Positions 19,283-28,395 are shown, counted from the first letter of the stretch. The stretch is 64,000 nucleotides of DNA from Methanolobus chelungpuianus (GCF_024500045.1 NZ_JTEO01000002.1:434001-498000), one strand, 5' to 3'. Notes: a model not told the origin generated them from the sequence alone. Numbers and translations are program-made.

Positions 19283-20416
19283 ATGGTATTCACTATGATG
19301 GGAAAAGAATTATCGATCATACATCCGCGGCCAAGTTCCATCGTGGCTGCGTTATACACATTACGTGACCTGAATGTAGATGTGGCTATACTGCACGGCC
19401 CTCCCGGATGTTCTTTCAAACATGCAAGGCTTCTGGAAGAGGACGGGATCCGCGTTGTGACAACAGCCCTTGATGAGAACGGCTTTGTTTTTGGAGGGCG
19501 CCAGGAGCTTTCGTCCCTGCTGGAAAAGGTCAACGAGATGTTCAAACCCAGACTCATCGGAGTGGTCGGGACATGCGCCAGCATGATCATTGGCGAGGAA
19601 CTGCGTGAACCTGTGGAGGATGCCAATCTGGACGTACCGGTCATCGAGGTGGAGGTGCATGCGGGTTATCCTGATAACACAAAGGGTGTGCTGATAACTC
19701 TCGAATCTGCCTGCGAGGTGGGCGTCATAGACAGGGAAGAGCTTGAGAGACAGAAGGTCCTTCTGCATGAGGCCACTCAGGTGGAAAAGCGCCACGGTGC
19801 CGCAAGCAGACAGTATCTTGAGCCTTCAAGGGGTGATGTCAAGTACAAGGTTGCTGAAAGGGTCATCCGGCTCCTGCAGGAAGGCAGGAAGTGTATCACC
19901 ATCATGAACGCCAAGAAAGAAACCGGCTACATGTTCGCAGACATCACCGCTGCTGTGAACGAGGTCGCCCTGGCTCTGGGGAAGGAAGGCAACGTGGTCA
20001 ATATGGCCAACGTTGATGATTCCCTCGGGCTTCCAAGGGTGCGCCACCATGCAAAGTGCATAGCTGCCGACCTTAAGGAGAGAGGTATAACAGTCCACGA
20101 GATAATCGGCGGGATGGATGAGTACCCGGTAACAGGAGAAAGGGTGAATGAGCTCATCAAGCAGAAGTACAAGGATTATGACTTTGCCCTTATCACAGGA
20201 GTGCCCCACGCAATCCCTATGGAGGCTCTTGAGGGAATGGAGGTAATCTCCGTCACCAATGGTCCAAGACAGGTCCTTCCCCTCAAGGAGATGGGTCACC
20301 AGCATGTCATCGTGGAGATAGACCTGCATCCCAAGACCCTTGGGGTCAACCATATAGTGGAATCCGAGTTCGGCGCAACCCTGCGTGAAGTTGCAAAGGA
20401 CATGCTTGGCAAGTGA
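19283..20416 (+). CDS. cfbD: Ni-sirohydrochlorin a,c-diamide reductive cyclase, catalytic subunit CfbD
   Basis: A 377-residue NifD-like protein. With CfbC it carries out the six-electron reduction and ring formation that turns Ni-sirohydrochlorin a,c-diamide into seco-F430. Cysteines near the N-terminus ([19 protein letters not shown]) are positioned like nitrogenase-family cluster ligands. The ATG at 19283 gives the full protein; an ATG 12 bases later is possible and neither has a clear ribosome-binding site. cfbC begins just downstream in the same unit. Confidence 0.93.
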   Translation: MVFTMMGKELSIIHPRPSSIVAALYTLRDLNVDVAILHGPPGCSFKHARLLEEDGIRVVTTALDENGFVFGGRQELSSLLEKVNEMFKPRLIGVVGTCASMIIGEELREPVEDANLDVPVIEVEVHAGYPDNTKGVLITLESACEVGVIDREELERQKVLLHEATQVEKRHGAASRQYLEPSRGDVKYKVAERVIRLLQEGRKCITIMNAKKETGYMFADITAAVNEVALALGKEGNVVNMANVDDSLGLPRVRHHAKCIAADLKERGITVHEIIGGMDEYPVTGERVNELIKQKYKDYDFALITGVPHAIPMEALEGMEVISVTNGPRQVLPLKEMGHQHVIVEIDLHPKTLGVNHIVESEFGATLREVAKDMLGK

Positions 20417-20433
20417 TATCTCAGGAGATGCTC

Positions 20434-21240
20434 ATGACGACCAGTGCTAAGAACCAGAAAAGGATAGCTATCTATGGAAAAGGCGGTATCGGCAAGTCCA
20501 GCACGGCCTCCAATGTTGCAGCCGCATGTGCCGATGAAGGCTACAAGGTAATGATAATAGGATGCGACCCCAAGAGCGACTCGTCCATCACCTTGCTTGG
20601 AGGTAAGAGAATACCAACCATCCTTGACCTACTGAGGCAGAACATCGATGTCAGGGAGAAGGATATAGTATTCGAGGGATACGGCGGAGTAAAGTGCGTA
20701 GAGGTAGGCGGACCTGAGCCCGGTATCGGATGTGCCGGCAGGGGTATCATCGTGGCCATCCAGAAGCTGCAGAAGGCATGTCCTTCCATGAGCGATATGG
20801 ATCTTATCATCTACGATGTCCCGGGGGATATCGTATGCGGTGGTTTTGTAGCTCCCATACGCAAGGGTCTCGTTACCGAGGCCTACATCCTCACATCCGG
20901 TGAGTACATGCCTCTCTATGCTGCAAATAACATATGCAAGGGCCTCGCCAAGATAGACACGCCGCTTTCCGGCATCATCTGCAACTCCAGAAGCGTCACA
21001 CGCGAGGAGGAAATAGTGCGCAGGTTCTCCGAGGAGATAGGCAGCAGGCTTGTAGCTTTCATCCCCAAGGAGCAGATAGTCCAGGACTGTGAGAGGGACG
21101 GCTTCTCGGTGCTTGAAAAAGCCCCCAGGTCGGACATCGCCCATGTTTACAGGAACCTTGCAAAGGCCATCATGTTCAATGATCAGTCCATCCTTCCCGG
21201 CTCACTTGACGATGAGCGGCTCAGGGAGCTCACAAGGTAA
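20434..21240 (+). CDS. cfbC: Ni-sirohydrochlorin a,c-diamide reductive cyclase, reductase CfbC (NifH-like)
   Basis: A 268-residue homodimeric iron-sulfur ATPase that donates electrons to CfbD. It has the NifH P-loop [10 protein letters not shown], the switch region GCDPKSDS, and the two cluster cysteines in IGCAGRG and DIVCGGF. The ATG at 20434 is chosen because AGGAG lies six bases upstream; a GTG at 20413 would overlap the cfbD stop. Very close homology to nitrogenase reductase means context (CfbD, CfbB, CfbE) is what fixes the name. Confidence 0.93.
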   Translation: MTTSAKNQKRIAIYGKGGIGKSSTASNVAAACADEGYKVMIIGCDPKSDSSITLLGGKRIPTILDLLRQNIDVREKDIVFEGYGGVKCVEVGGPEPGIGCAGRGIIVAIQKLQKACPSMSDMDLIIYDVPGDIVCGGFVAPIRKGLVTEAYILTSGEYMPLYAANNICKGLAKIDTPLSGIICNSRSVTREEEIVRRFSEEIGSRLVAFIPKEQIVQDCERDGFSVLEKAPRSDIAHVYRNLAKAIMFNDQSILPGSLDDERLRELTR

Positions 21241-21272
21241 GGCTATTGATTTTGTTAATTTAGGATATCTCC

Positions 21273-22775
21273 ATGATTCAAAACTCTCCCAGGGACGGAA
21301 ACACTGAGACTGAAAAGGTACCGGCTTCGGCGCTCAAGGATATGCCCAGGATACTCCTGTCGGCAGGCAGTTCCTCCTCCGGCAAGACCACAATAACCAT
21401 CGGCCTGCTCGCAGCCCTCACCGAGGCCGGCTATAATGTCCAGCCTTACAAGGTGGGCCTGGACTACATCGACCCGAGCTACTATTCAGAGATAACAGGC
21501 CGGAGGGCCAGGAATATTGACGGTTTCCTGATGGAGGAGGGGAGTGTCAGGGACGTGTTCGTTCATGGATGCGAGGTGGACGGGGAAGCTGATATAGCCA
21601 TTATAGAGGGCGTGCGCGGTCTCTACGAGGGTTTTGACAGCTTCACGGATGTAGGCAGCACCGCACAGATAGCCAAGATCCTCAAGTGTTCGGTGGTACT
21701 AATTATCAATGCCAGGAGCATTACCCGCTCTGCTGCGGCGCTGGTCGGGGGTTTCAGGGACTTTGACAAGGATGTCCATATTGCAGGTGTCATCCTCAAC
21801 AACATCGGCGGCCCCAGGCATGCTAAAAAGGCCAGGGAGGCAATAGAGTTCTACACCGGCATCCCTGTGATCGGCATAATCCCGCGCAACAGCTCGATGA
21901 AGATATCCATGCGCCATCTGGGTCTTGTGCCCGCGATCGAGGAGCGGCGCAGGGCCGATAATTTTGACGAGCGCACGAACTTCATCAGGGATGCGGTAAA
22001 GGAGGGTGTGGATATCGACCGCCTGCTGGAGACCGCGCACAAGGCCCCGCCGCTGGAGAGGCCGGAGAACACCGTCTTCCTGCCACGGGAGATCGAAGGT
22101 GAACGCCCGGTTATCGGCGTGGCCCTTGACGAGGCTTTCAATTTCTATTACCATGATAACCTGGAGCTGTTACAGCTTGCAGGTGCTGATCTGCGATACT
22201 TCAGTCCCATACGCGACCGCAAGCTCCCGGAGGTGGACGGCCTGTATATCGGCGGCGGCTATCCCGAGCTTTTCGCTGCCGAGCTTGAGAACAACTTTTC
22301 GATGAGGGAGGATATACTGGACGCCTCACGCAGCGGACTGCCCATATATGCAGAATGCGGTGGACTGATGTACCTCACGGAGAAACTGACCACAGGAGTG
22401 AAAGGCAAGGGAACCTACCACATGGCCGAGATGCCCGAATCCACCCATGATATGGTAGGAGCGCTTCCCGGCCATACACTCATGGGCCACAAGCGCGTGG
22501 TCAGCTATAACATAGGCTCCCTTTCCATGGACTCTGTCATCGGCAGGACAGGCAACTCCTTCCGCGGCCATGAGTTCCATCATTCCGAGGTCGCCGATAT
22601 CCCGAAGGATGCAAAATTCGCCATAAAACTCTCCCGAGGCACCGGCATCATCAACGGCTGGGACGGGTTGACCGTGAACAATACACTGGGCTGCTACGCC
22701 CATCTGGTGGCGAGCTCGTACAGGGAGTTCGCGGGGAGTTTTGTGGATTTTGTTGTTAGGTCTTCCACTCTGTAG
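21273..22775 (+). CDS. cfbB: Ni-sirohydrochlorin a,c-diamide synthase CfbB
   Basis: A 500-residue CobB/CbiA-type amidotransferase that amidates the a and c acetate side chains of Ni-sirohydrochlorin with glutamine and ATP. The N-terminal ATPase domain has a P-loop-like GSSSSGKTTITIGLL; the C-terminal glutamine amidotransferase domain has YAECGGLMYL with the catalytic Cys and FRGHEFHHSE. CbiA of cobalamin synthesis is the closest alternative; adjacency to cfbC and cfbD supports CfbB. The nickel chelatase cfbA is not in this window. Confidence 0.9.
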   Translation: MIQNSPRDGNTETEKVPASALKDMPRILLSAGSSSSGKTTITIGLLAALTEAGYNVQPYKVGLDYIDPSYYSEITGRRARNIDGFLMEEGSVRDVFVHGCEVDGEADIAIIEGVRGLYEGFDSFTDVGSTAQIAKILKCSVVLIINARSITRSAAALVGGFRDFDKDVHIAGVILNNIGGPRHAKKAREAIEFYTGIPVIGIIPRNSSMKISMRHLGLVPAIEERRRADNFDERTNFIRDAVKEGVDIDRLLETAHKAPPLERPENTVFLPREIEGERPVIGVALDEAFNFYYHDNLELLQLAGADLRYFSPIRDRKLPEVDGLYIGGGYPELFAAELENNFSMREDILDASRSGLPIYAECGGLMYLTEKLTTGVKGKGTYHMAEMPESTHDMVGALPGHTLMGHKRVVSYNIGSLSMDSVIGRTGNSFRGHEFHHSEVADIPKDAKFAIKLSRGTGIINGWDGLTVNNTLGCYAHLVASSYREFAGSFVDFVVRSSTL

Positions 22776-22788
22776 AACATGGGGAACC

Positions 22789-23010
22789 TTACACTCCCTT
22801 CTTACCTTTCTGGAATAAGAATATATACAATATCGGCAGAATGCCTGCAGTGTTTAGTACCAGCATTGCGATGAACCAGTATTTCTGCTCCTTTTTCGCT
22901 GCTTTCCACAGACCAATGCCTTTCCATAAAAGCTCCCAGATCGCAAGGACGATTATAAGGGCCAGAAACCAGCCCGACCCTTCTGTTGCCAGGGTTGACA
23001 TATAACTCAT
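22789..23010 (-). CDS. Small membrane protein, DUF5652-like
   Basis: A 73-residue protein with two hydrophobic segments (WFLALIIVLAIWELLW and YWFIAMLVLNTAGILPILYI) joined by a basic loop (KAAKKEQK) and ending in FQKGKKGV. The ATG at 23010 has GGTGG directly upstream at suitable spacing; two GTG codons lie just before. It converges on cfbB with a 13-base gap. The family assignment is by pattern only; function is unknown. Confidence 0.7.
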   Translation of the reverse strand: MSYMSTLATEGSGWFLALIIVLAIWELLWKGIGLWKAAKKEQKYWFIAMLVLNTAGILPILYIFLFQKGKKGV

Positions 23011-23094
23011 AGTTCCCACCACAAAACAATTGGCTTTTACCTGCTAATAACTTTTCCGGGAAACTTATATAGCAAACAGTCAGAATTATATCGG

Positions 23095-23589
23095 GTGACA
23101 TGTCTGGATCTCAGGGACATTGACTGGAAAAAGCTGATCGCATCTCTTGTGGTATGTCAGCTTGCAGGCCTGCTCGGGGCCATATTCACAGGTCCGGCAA
23201 TCCCCGCATGGTATGCGGCCCTCGAAAAGCCTTCCTTTGTGCCTCCGGACTGGGCATTCCCGGTGGTATGGACCATCCTTTTTCTGCTCATGGGCATCTC
23301 CCTGTACCTTGTCTGGAATAAGGGTTGGGGCCGTCGCGATGTGAGGCTGGCGATGGGCGTGTTCGGGCTTCAGCTGTTCCTCAATTTCCTCTGGTCGGTG
23401 CTGTTCTTCGGCATGCGCTCGCCTCTGCTGGGGCTTGTCGGGATCGTATTCCTCTGGCTCGCCATTGCAGCCACTACGTGGCGGTTCTACAGGATATCAA
23501 TAACTGCAGGACTGCTGCTCTTGCCCTACCTTGCATGGGTATCTTTCGCAGCCCTGCTGAACTATTACATATGGCTGCTCAACCCGTAG
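23095..23589 (+). CDS. tspO: TspO/MBR family tryptophan-rich sensory protein
   Basis: A 164-residue five-helix membrane protein. Family signatures are PAWYAALEKPSFVPPDWAFP, VVWTILFLLMGISLYLVW and NFLWSVLFFG. Characterised homologs bind porphyrins and affect their oxidative breakdown. The location just downstream of the F430 (tetrapyrrole) genes is suggestive but they are not one operon. The start is a GTG at 23095. Its 3' end overlaps the convergent sheath gene by 11 bases. Confidence 0.9.
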   Translation: MTCLDLRDIDWKKLIASLVVCQLAGLLGAIFTGPAIPAWYAALEKPSFVPPDWAFPVVWTILFLLMGISLYLVWNKGWGRRDVRLAMGVFGLQLFLNFLWSVLFFGMRSPLLGLVGIVFLWLAIAATTWRFYRISITAGLLLLPYLAWVSFAALLNYYIWLLNP

Positions 23590-24793
23590 GATCCTGCCCT
23601 GCTTTCTGGCTCACCCTTATCACTACAAATTCGGCAGGCCTGAGAGGTGCGAATCCTATCATGATGTTTACACTCCCATTATCAATATCATTTTGCGTAA
23701 CTGTTTCAGCATCGCATTTCACAAAATAGGCTTCCTGTTTTGTCCTTCCCTGGAACGCTCCCTGCAGGAACAGCCTGTACAGGAAATTGTCCGTTTCACT
23801 GCGTATCCGGGCCCATAGTGTCTGCCCGTTAGGCTCGTAGATCGTCCAGCGGGTGCCCCTGGAGATACTCTCCTCGATGAACAGTGCAAGCCTGCGCACG
23901 GGTATATATTTCCACTCCGAGGCCTGATCAAAGGCCGATTCCCTTGTGCGGGCGCCCCATACAACTGTCCCTGCTCCCGGAAGCAGGCGCATGCAATTGA
24001 TGGCTGACTGGTTCAGCTGATTTACCTGAAATTCATTAAGATCATGGGCCGGTCCCATAATGCCGTTTACAACAGCGCCTGTTCCTGCAGCAGCTTTCCA
24101 GACACCTCTCTCGGCATCCGTGCGGGCAAACACCCCGGCAACAGCACCGGACACAGGTACGGATATGGGTCCGGCAGGGTCAGGAGGGTCCGCCACCCTG
24201 GCCTGAGGGAAGAACACGGCAGCGTTCCTGCTGGTAATGAAAGATGTCCAGCCTGCGATATCTGGAGGTTTCTTTGAGGGATCCGGGTCTGCCAGATAAA
24301 AGGCCCGCCTTTGTTCGCAGAGCCTGACAGCGGACTCAATGACACTCTTTGCTTCGTCTTCGGGCAGTCTTGCAGTGTCCGGGATCACCAGCAGGTTGAA
24401 TATATCAGCATCAAGGAGCGCATACATGCCTGTCCTGCTCTCCTGCGATCCGATGATCTCCTTTGCACCGGGCAGAGTGCTGCCTGGAATGGGGCGGAGC
24501 ATGGTGTATTTTGTGGAAGCCTTTGCTGCTTTTGCAACACGCACCACATAGGCCTGCCTGCCTCCGTTCTGGAAGAAGAGCCTGATAGCATAGCTTAGCT
24601 TGCTGTCAGGATCCGTTCCTCCGAACAAGCGCTCATACTCCCCAAAGCCGGAGACAGTGACGGCTTTATCTGCCTCTCCCTTTGGAGTATATCCTACAAA
24701 AGCGGTGATCGAAGTGTCCACGGCCGGGATCGTGCGGATTGCCTGCATCTCTTCGGTGTAGCAGCCTGGTTTTACCGGTATTGCTACGGGCAT
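23579..24793 (-). CDS. Orphan phage-tail-like sheath protein
   Basis: A 404-residue contractile tail sheath homolog. The N-terminus (KPGCYTEEMQAI, TSITAFVGYTPKGEAD, FGEYERLFGG) and C-terminus (FLYRLFLQGAFQGRTKQEAY, VNIMIGFAPLRPAEFV) both match the sheath family, so the protein looks complete. Sheaths normally polymerise around a tube and need baseplate, spike and AAA+ assembly proteins; none is encoded nearby. Neighbours are tspO and a CMD-family gene. It may work with a contractile injection locus elsewhere, or be domesticated. No signal peptide is present. Confidence 0.88.
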   Translation of the reverse strand: MPVAIPVKPGCYTEEMQAIRTIPAVDTSITAFVGYTPKGEADKAVTVSGFGEYERLFGGTDPDSKLSYAIRLFFQNGGRQAYVVRVAKAAKASTKYTMLRPIPGSTLPGAKEIIGSQESRTGMYALLDADIFNLLVIPDTARLPEDEAKSVIESAVRLCEQRRAFYLADPDPSKKPPDIAGWTSFITSRNAAVFFPQARVADPPDPAGPISVPVSGAVAGVFARTDAERGVWKAAAGTGAVVNGIMGPAHDLNEFQVNQLNQSAINCMRLLPGAGTVVWGARTRESAFDQASEWKYIPVRRLALFIEESISRGTRWTIYEPNGQTLWARIRSETDNFLYRLFLQGAFQGRTKQEAYFVKCDAETVTQNDIDNGSVNIMIGFAPLRPAEFVVIRVSQKAGQDPTG

Positions 24794-24816
24794 TGTATCA
24801 TCAGCATCAAGTTCAC

Positions 24817-25116
24817 TTAAAGTACATCTTTGAGCCCACGTGCCGCGGTATAGACACTACCCACTCCGCAAATGTAGTGGGCTATCCTTACGGCTTCCAT
24901 GACCTCTTCCTTTGTTGCTCCCTGGCTCAGGGCCTGCATTGCAAGCACCCTGACCCCGTCGGCTGCACCCTCGGCTGCGTCCAGGGCCATGGCGATCAGG
25001 AATTTATACTTAAGAGGGATGCCGCTATCATTAAATGCGGCTGCGCGGCCCTTGCCTATCAGTTCGGACAGTTCGGGATCTGCATTCTTTATTATCTCCA
25101 ATGGGTCTTCTGTCAT
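24817..25116 (-). CDS. Carboxymuconolactone decarboxylase (CMD) family protein
   Basis: A 99-residue small helical protein of the CMD/AhpD superfamily (LKYKFLIAMALDAAEGAADG, ATKEEVMEAVRIAHYICGVG). AhpD-type peroxidase members have a CxxC pair; here only one cysteine is present at that place (YICGVG), so AhpD-like disulfide chemistry is unlikely. The ATG at 25116 follows GGAG at good spacing. It precedes the sheath gene on the same strand with a 23-base gap, so the two may be co-transcribed. Confidence 0.83.
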   Translation of the reverse strand: MTEDPLEIIKNADPELSELIGKGRAAAFNDSGIPLKYKFLIAMALDAAEGAADGVRVLAMQALSQGATKEEVMEAVRIAHYICGVGSVYTAARGLKDVL

Positions 25117-25351
25117 CTTGATATCTCCTTTTATTCCAATGATCCAGTAAATGGATAATGTTTTCCCCCAATAGTTTATCATCCTCCTTCTTTTTTATTT
25201 TATCATATCTGGATACAATAGAAGCTTATGTAAAAAAGCTGTAACGGCAGATCTCATAAATAGCGACCTGTGATCCTCACTCCACTATTGTTAAATAGCT
25301 TGTCCTATATCTCAACCCTGTATCTATTTTCCAATTCCACAGGTGACATTT

Positions 25352-26410
25352 TTGATAGGCAGACTCGTAAAGGACCGTGTCCTCGCAGCCAAGCAGGCAA
25401 TAAATGAGCTCTATAACACAGGATATTACGGCCGCCCCAAAGGTGATACCCTCGAACTGACCCTTATTGAAGCTGCGTATCTCCTTTACAAGAAGAAACT
25501 GGATATCGAGCTCAATGGCAGGATTCTTGGGTTCGAGGAGTTCTTCACCGAAGCTTCAAAAATGCAGCAGTACTTCGAGCTGAAATATATCGTTTATAAG
25601 GATCTACGGGAGAGGGGCTTCTATGTGCAGCCCAGTGTGACGGATTTCAGGGTATATCCGAGAGGAGGTCATCCCGGAAAGACTCCTGCCAGGAGTTTTG
25701 TCTATGTGAGGTCCGAGCGCATACCCATGCCGCTTCCTGACCTTTTCACATCCCTCAATGCAGCCGACAACGTTCACAAACAGATGGTGCTGGCGATAGT
25801 GGATGAGGAAAGCGACCTGACGTATTATGAGGTCAAAAAGGTGAACGTAAAGGGCGCAATGCCGGCCATCTCCTCCCAGGGGGATCTTATCAGGGCTACC
25901 CTGCTTGAAGACCGCGTGATCGTGTGGGATGCATCTTCCTCGCAGCACCTCCACCTAGATGGATTTTATGGCAAGCCGCTTGACGATGAGCGCCTGCAGT
26001 TGTCCCTGGTGGAGTCCGCATATCTTATGCAACGCGGTCTTATCAGCATTGGAAGCAGTGATACTGCTGGTTTCCTTGATATTGATGGCTTCTCGGTTGT
26101 GGCTTCATCCATCGAGCCTGATTTCCTGCGCAAGTACAAAGCTTATGCCAATCTGCGGGACAGCGGACTTGTGCCAAAGACAGGGTTCAAGTTCGGTACT
26201 CACTTCAGGGTATACTCTCAGGTCAGTCTCACGGGGAAGATGCCACACTCGGAATACCTTATACATGCGATTCCCTGGGACCATGTGTTCATGCTGCCTG
26301 TAATGTCCAGGGCCGTCAGGCTTGCCAACAGCGTCAGGAAGAGGATGCTCTATGCTGTAGAGGACAGGGACACAATCGCCTATGTCGATATCGGCAGGAT
26401 AAAGATGTAG
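25352..26410 (+). CDS. endA: tRNA-splicing endonuclease (fused two-repeat, alpha2 type)
   Basis: A 352-residue enzyme that cuts bulge-helix-bulge introns from tRNA and rRNA. It is the double-length form, with two endonuclease repeats in one chain. The C-terminal repeat keeps the catalytic set: Tyr in HFRVYSQVS, His in YLIHAIP and Lys in NSVRKRMLYAV. The N-terminal repeat (FRVYPRGGHPG) is probably mainly structural. A TTG at 25352 is preferred because AGGTGA lies five bases upstream; a GTG at 25343 is inside that site. Confidence 0.94.
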   Translation: MIGRLVKDRVLAAKQAINELYNTGYYGRPKGDTLELTLIEAAYLLYKKKLDIELNGRILGFEEFFTEASKMQQYFELKYIVYKDLRERGFYVQPSVTDFRVYPRGGHPGKTPARSFVYVRSERIPMPLPDLFTSLNAADNVHKQMVLAIVDEESDLTYYEVKKVNVKGAMPAISSQGDLIRATLLEDRVIVWDASSSQHLHLDGFYGKPLDDERLQLSLVESAYLMQRGLISIGSSDTAGFLDIDGFSVVASSIEPDFLRKYKAYANLRDSGLVPKTGFKFGTHFRVYSQVSLTGKMPHSEYLIHAIPWDHVFMLPVMSRAVRLANSVRKRMLYAVEDRDTIAYVDIGRIKM

Positions 26411-26467
26411 CTTATCAGCAAGCACCGTTTAAAAGCTGCAGGCGGTTTCATCATGCGGTGTCATACT

Positions 26468-26480
26468 TATGCTTATATAA
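26468..26480 (+). promoter_or_regulatory. TATA box for DUF2209/hflX
   Basis: TATGCTTATATAAG lies about 27-34 bases before the ATG at 26504. Transcription would begin at or within a few bases of that ATG, so the mRNA is likely leaderless or nearly so. No ribosome-binding site is seen, which agrees. Confidence 0.5.
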
Positions 26481-26503
26481 GATAGTGTCTCTACCTTCAA
26501 AAG

Positions 26504-26893
26504 ATGTTTGATATAATAGCCGTGGATATCTCAGGCCGGCATAAGCTCGACGGATACTACCTGATGGTCTGCGCGGCAGTGGCAGCATCGGTCACTGCAG
26601 ACCATATAGAGAAGGTCAACCAGGTCAATGTACGTTCCTTCAGGAGTGAGTCCCCACCCGATGTCCCGTCAGTGGTACGCATGATGGAGGAAACGGTCTC
26701 AGAGATAGGTTTCAGTGGAACTATCGTCACGGAACCCGGCGATATGTTCAATAAGCCCCAGTGGCTTGTGGACAGTATGTTCTCAGGCAATTTCAAGTAC
26801 GAGGAATCACTTAGCGAAAGGCGCTGCATGGAGCTCGCACATCATATATCCCTGAGTGCCAGGCGTCTTCTTCTCCGGGAGCTTGACCTCTAA
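26504..26893 (+). CDS. DUF2209-like protein
   Basis: A 129-residue protein beginning MFDIIAVDISGRHKLDGYY. The N-terminal strand with an Asp followed by SGRHK resembles the opening of RNase H-like folds, but no complete acidic triad can be assigned. It belongs, as far as I can tell by pattern, to an uncharacterised euryarchaeal family. It lies 35 bases upstream of the hflX ATG and is probably co-transcribed with it. Confidence 0.65.
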   Translation: MFDIIAVDISGRHKLDGYYLMVCAAVAASVTADHIEKVNQVNVRSFRSESPPDVPSVVRMMEETVSEIGFSGTIVTEPGDMFNKPQWLVDSMFSGNFKYEESLSERRCMELAHHISLSARRLLLRELDL

Positions 26894-26928
26894 TACCTTA
26901 TACATTGAGCACAGATATTCCATTACCT

Positions 26929-28188
26929 ATGAAACGAGCCATACTGGTAAAGAGGAACGACCCCCGCAGTGACGAGCGCAAGAATGAGCTCCAGTTGTCA
27001 GAGTTGAGGGAACTTGCCCATTCAGCAGGTTACACTGTAGTGGGCGAGATAGTGCAGACAAGACATCCTGATCACCGCTACCAGATAGGCAGGGGAAAAG
27101 CCGAGGAGCTGGCGCTGCAGGTCCGGGACATGGATGCGGAGAAGGTCATCTTCCATAACCCGCTTACCACCATGCAGATATACAATCTATCGGAGACATG
27201 CAGGCGGGAGGTCATCGACAAGTTCCAGCTAATCCTCGAAATATTCGCAACGCGGGCCACAACCCACCGCTCCAAGCTGCAGGTGGAGCTTGCAAGGCTC
27301 GAGTACGAGCTCCCCAGGGCGAAGGCTGTCATTTCAATCCTCAAGAAAGAAGAGAGGCCTGGTTTCATGGGCCTGGGAGGTTATGAGAACTCATATGCCC
27401 AGGATGTGAGAAACAGGATCAACCGTATCAGGGATGAACTGGAAAGCATGGAGAAGGACAGGGATTCCCTGCGCAGGCTGAGGCATGCCAAAGGCTTTGC
27501 ACTTGTGGCCCTCGCAGGCTACACAAATGCAGGTAAAAGCACACTCTTCAATTCCCTTGTAAAGGAAGATGTCATGGTAAAGGACATGATGTTCACGACC
27601 CTCGTACCCACGACAAGGTCGCTTGACGTGGAGGGCAGGAGCGTCCTGCTGACAGATACCGTGGGCTTTATCGAGGATCTGCCTCACTGGATGGTGGATG
27701 CGTTCCGCTCCACGCTCAATGAGATATTCCTTGCCGACGTGGTCCTTCTGGTTGTGGATTCCGCTGAGCCTCCGGAGACCATCCGCAGGAAGCTCCTTGT
27801 AGCGCATGAGACCATGTGGGAGCAACTTCAGGAGGTGGAGATAGTCACGGTCTTCAATAAAACCGACATGCTTAGCCAGGAAGAACTGGATGGGCGTATG
27901 CTCGCCCTGGGGTACCTTGCGCCAAACCCGGTTGCAGTCTCTGCCAGGACAGGCGTTGGCCTGGATGCCCTGAAAGAGGAGCTGCGCAGGCACCTGCCCA
28001 GGTGGGAAAGGATCAGTATTTCCCTGCCGCTGTCTGAGGAAGGCATGTCCATGACTGCCTGGCTGTTCAAGGAAGGAGTGGTGCACAGCATCTCTTACGG
28101 GGATTCGATCGATATTGACCTTGAAGCCAGGGATGGTGTGATAAACAAGGCGCGCTCGTTTGCGAAAGAACATGCAATGGTTCCTTAG
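26929..28188 (+). CDS. hflX: Ribosome-associated GTPase HflX
   Basis: A 419-residue GTPase that binds the large ribosomal subunit and, in characterised homologs, helps split stalled ribosomes. The N-terminal HflX domain (RYQIGRGKAEELA, ARLEYELPRAK) includes a Gly-rich loop, GFMGLGGYENSY. The G domain starts near residue 198: GYTNAGKSTLFN, DTVGFIEDLP and FNKTD. The ATG at 26929 (MKRAILVKRND) is the likely start; a TTG at 26905 is in frame. Transcription ends shortly before the promoter of the RNA gene at 28.24 kb. Confidence 0.93.
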   Translation: MKRAILVKRNDPRSDERKNELQLSELRELAHSAGYTVVGEIVQTRHPDHRYQIGRGKAEELALQVRDMDAEKVIFHNPLTTMQIYNLSETCRREVIDKFQLILEIFATRATTHRSKLQVELARLEYELPRAKAVISILKKEERPGFMGLGGYENSYAQDVRNRINRIRDELESMEKDRDSLRRLRHAKGFALVALAGYTNAGKSTLFNSLVKEDVMVKDMMFTTLVPTTRSLDVEGRSVLLTDTVGFIEDLPHWMVDAFRSTLNEIFLADVVLLVVDSAEPPETIRRKLLVAHETMWEQLQEVEIVTVFNKTDMLSQEELDGRMLALGYLAPNPVAVSARTGVGLDALKEELRRHLPRWERISISLPLSEEGMSMTAWLFKEGVVHSISYGDSIDIDLEARDGVINKARSFAKEHAMVP

Positions 28189-28209
28189 TCTGAAATGGGA
28201 TCAATGCGC

Positions 28210-28222
28210 AAGATATATATGC
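28210..28222 (+). promoter_or_regulatory. TATA box for the candidate small RNA
   Basis: AAGATATATATGCC is a strong archaeal promoter element 22-34 bases after the hflX stop. Typical TATA-to-start spacing (about 25-27 bases from the centre) places the start at about 28241-28244, exactly at the first arm of the inverted repeat. Confidence 0.65.
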
Positions 28223-28240
28223 CATAATGTTGTTTGTATC

Positions 28241-28338
28241 CTTGCGAACGGGTAATTTCTCTATGTACCACCAATCCTATCCAACCACCCAACCAACCAA
28301 AACTTCTATCTTCCCGTTCGCTTAAACCTCTTTTTTAA
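28241..28338 (+). ncRNA. Candidate small RNA: 9-bp closing stem with G-depleted loop and U-run end
   Basis: GCGAACGGG (28244-28252) pairs perfectly with CCCGTTCGC (28313-28321). The 60-base region between has a single G and is rich in ACC repeats (ACCACC, CCAACCACCC, AACCAACC), so it should be unpaired. A strong TATA box sits about 27 bases upstream of the stem and a T6 run lies at 28331-28336. No open reading frame is present. The C-rich loop could base-pair with G-rich ribosome-binding sites such as GGTGG or GGAGG. I do not recognise it as a named RNA family. Function is inferred, not shown. Confidence 0.65.
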
Positions 28339-28361
28339 AGCCATTGTCCGGCTGAGATAAA

Positions 28362-28374
28362 AATACTTATAACT
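28362..28374 (+). promoter_or_regulatory. TATA box for the PHP gene
   Basis: ATACTTATAACTT is centred about 28 bases before the ATG at 28396. The transcript would begin within a few bases of the start codon and no ribosome-binding site is present, so a leaderless mRNA is expected. Confidence 0.45.
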
Positions 28375-28395
28375 TTCGGACTCTTAAATGCTAGC

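Noticed and set aside
20434-22775. Nitrogenase (nifH) or cobalamin (cbiA) genes
   Set aside because: The NifH-like and CbiA-like genes are linked to the NifD-like CfbD and the Mur-ligase CfbE, the known F430 set; no nifDK or other cobalamin genes are nearby.
23579-24793. Integrated prophage
   Set aside because: Only a single sheath gene is present; no integrase, capsid, terminase, tail tube or attachment repeats were seen around it.
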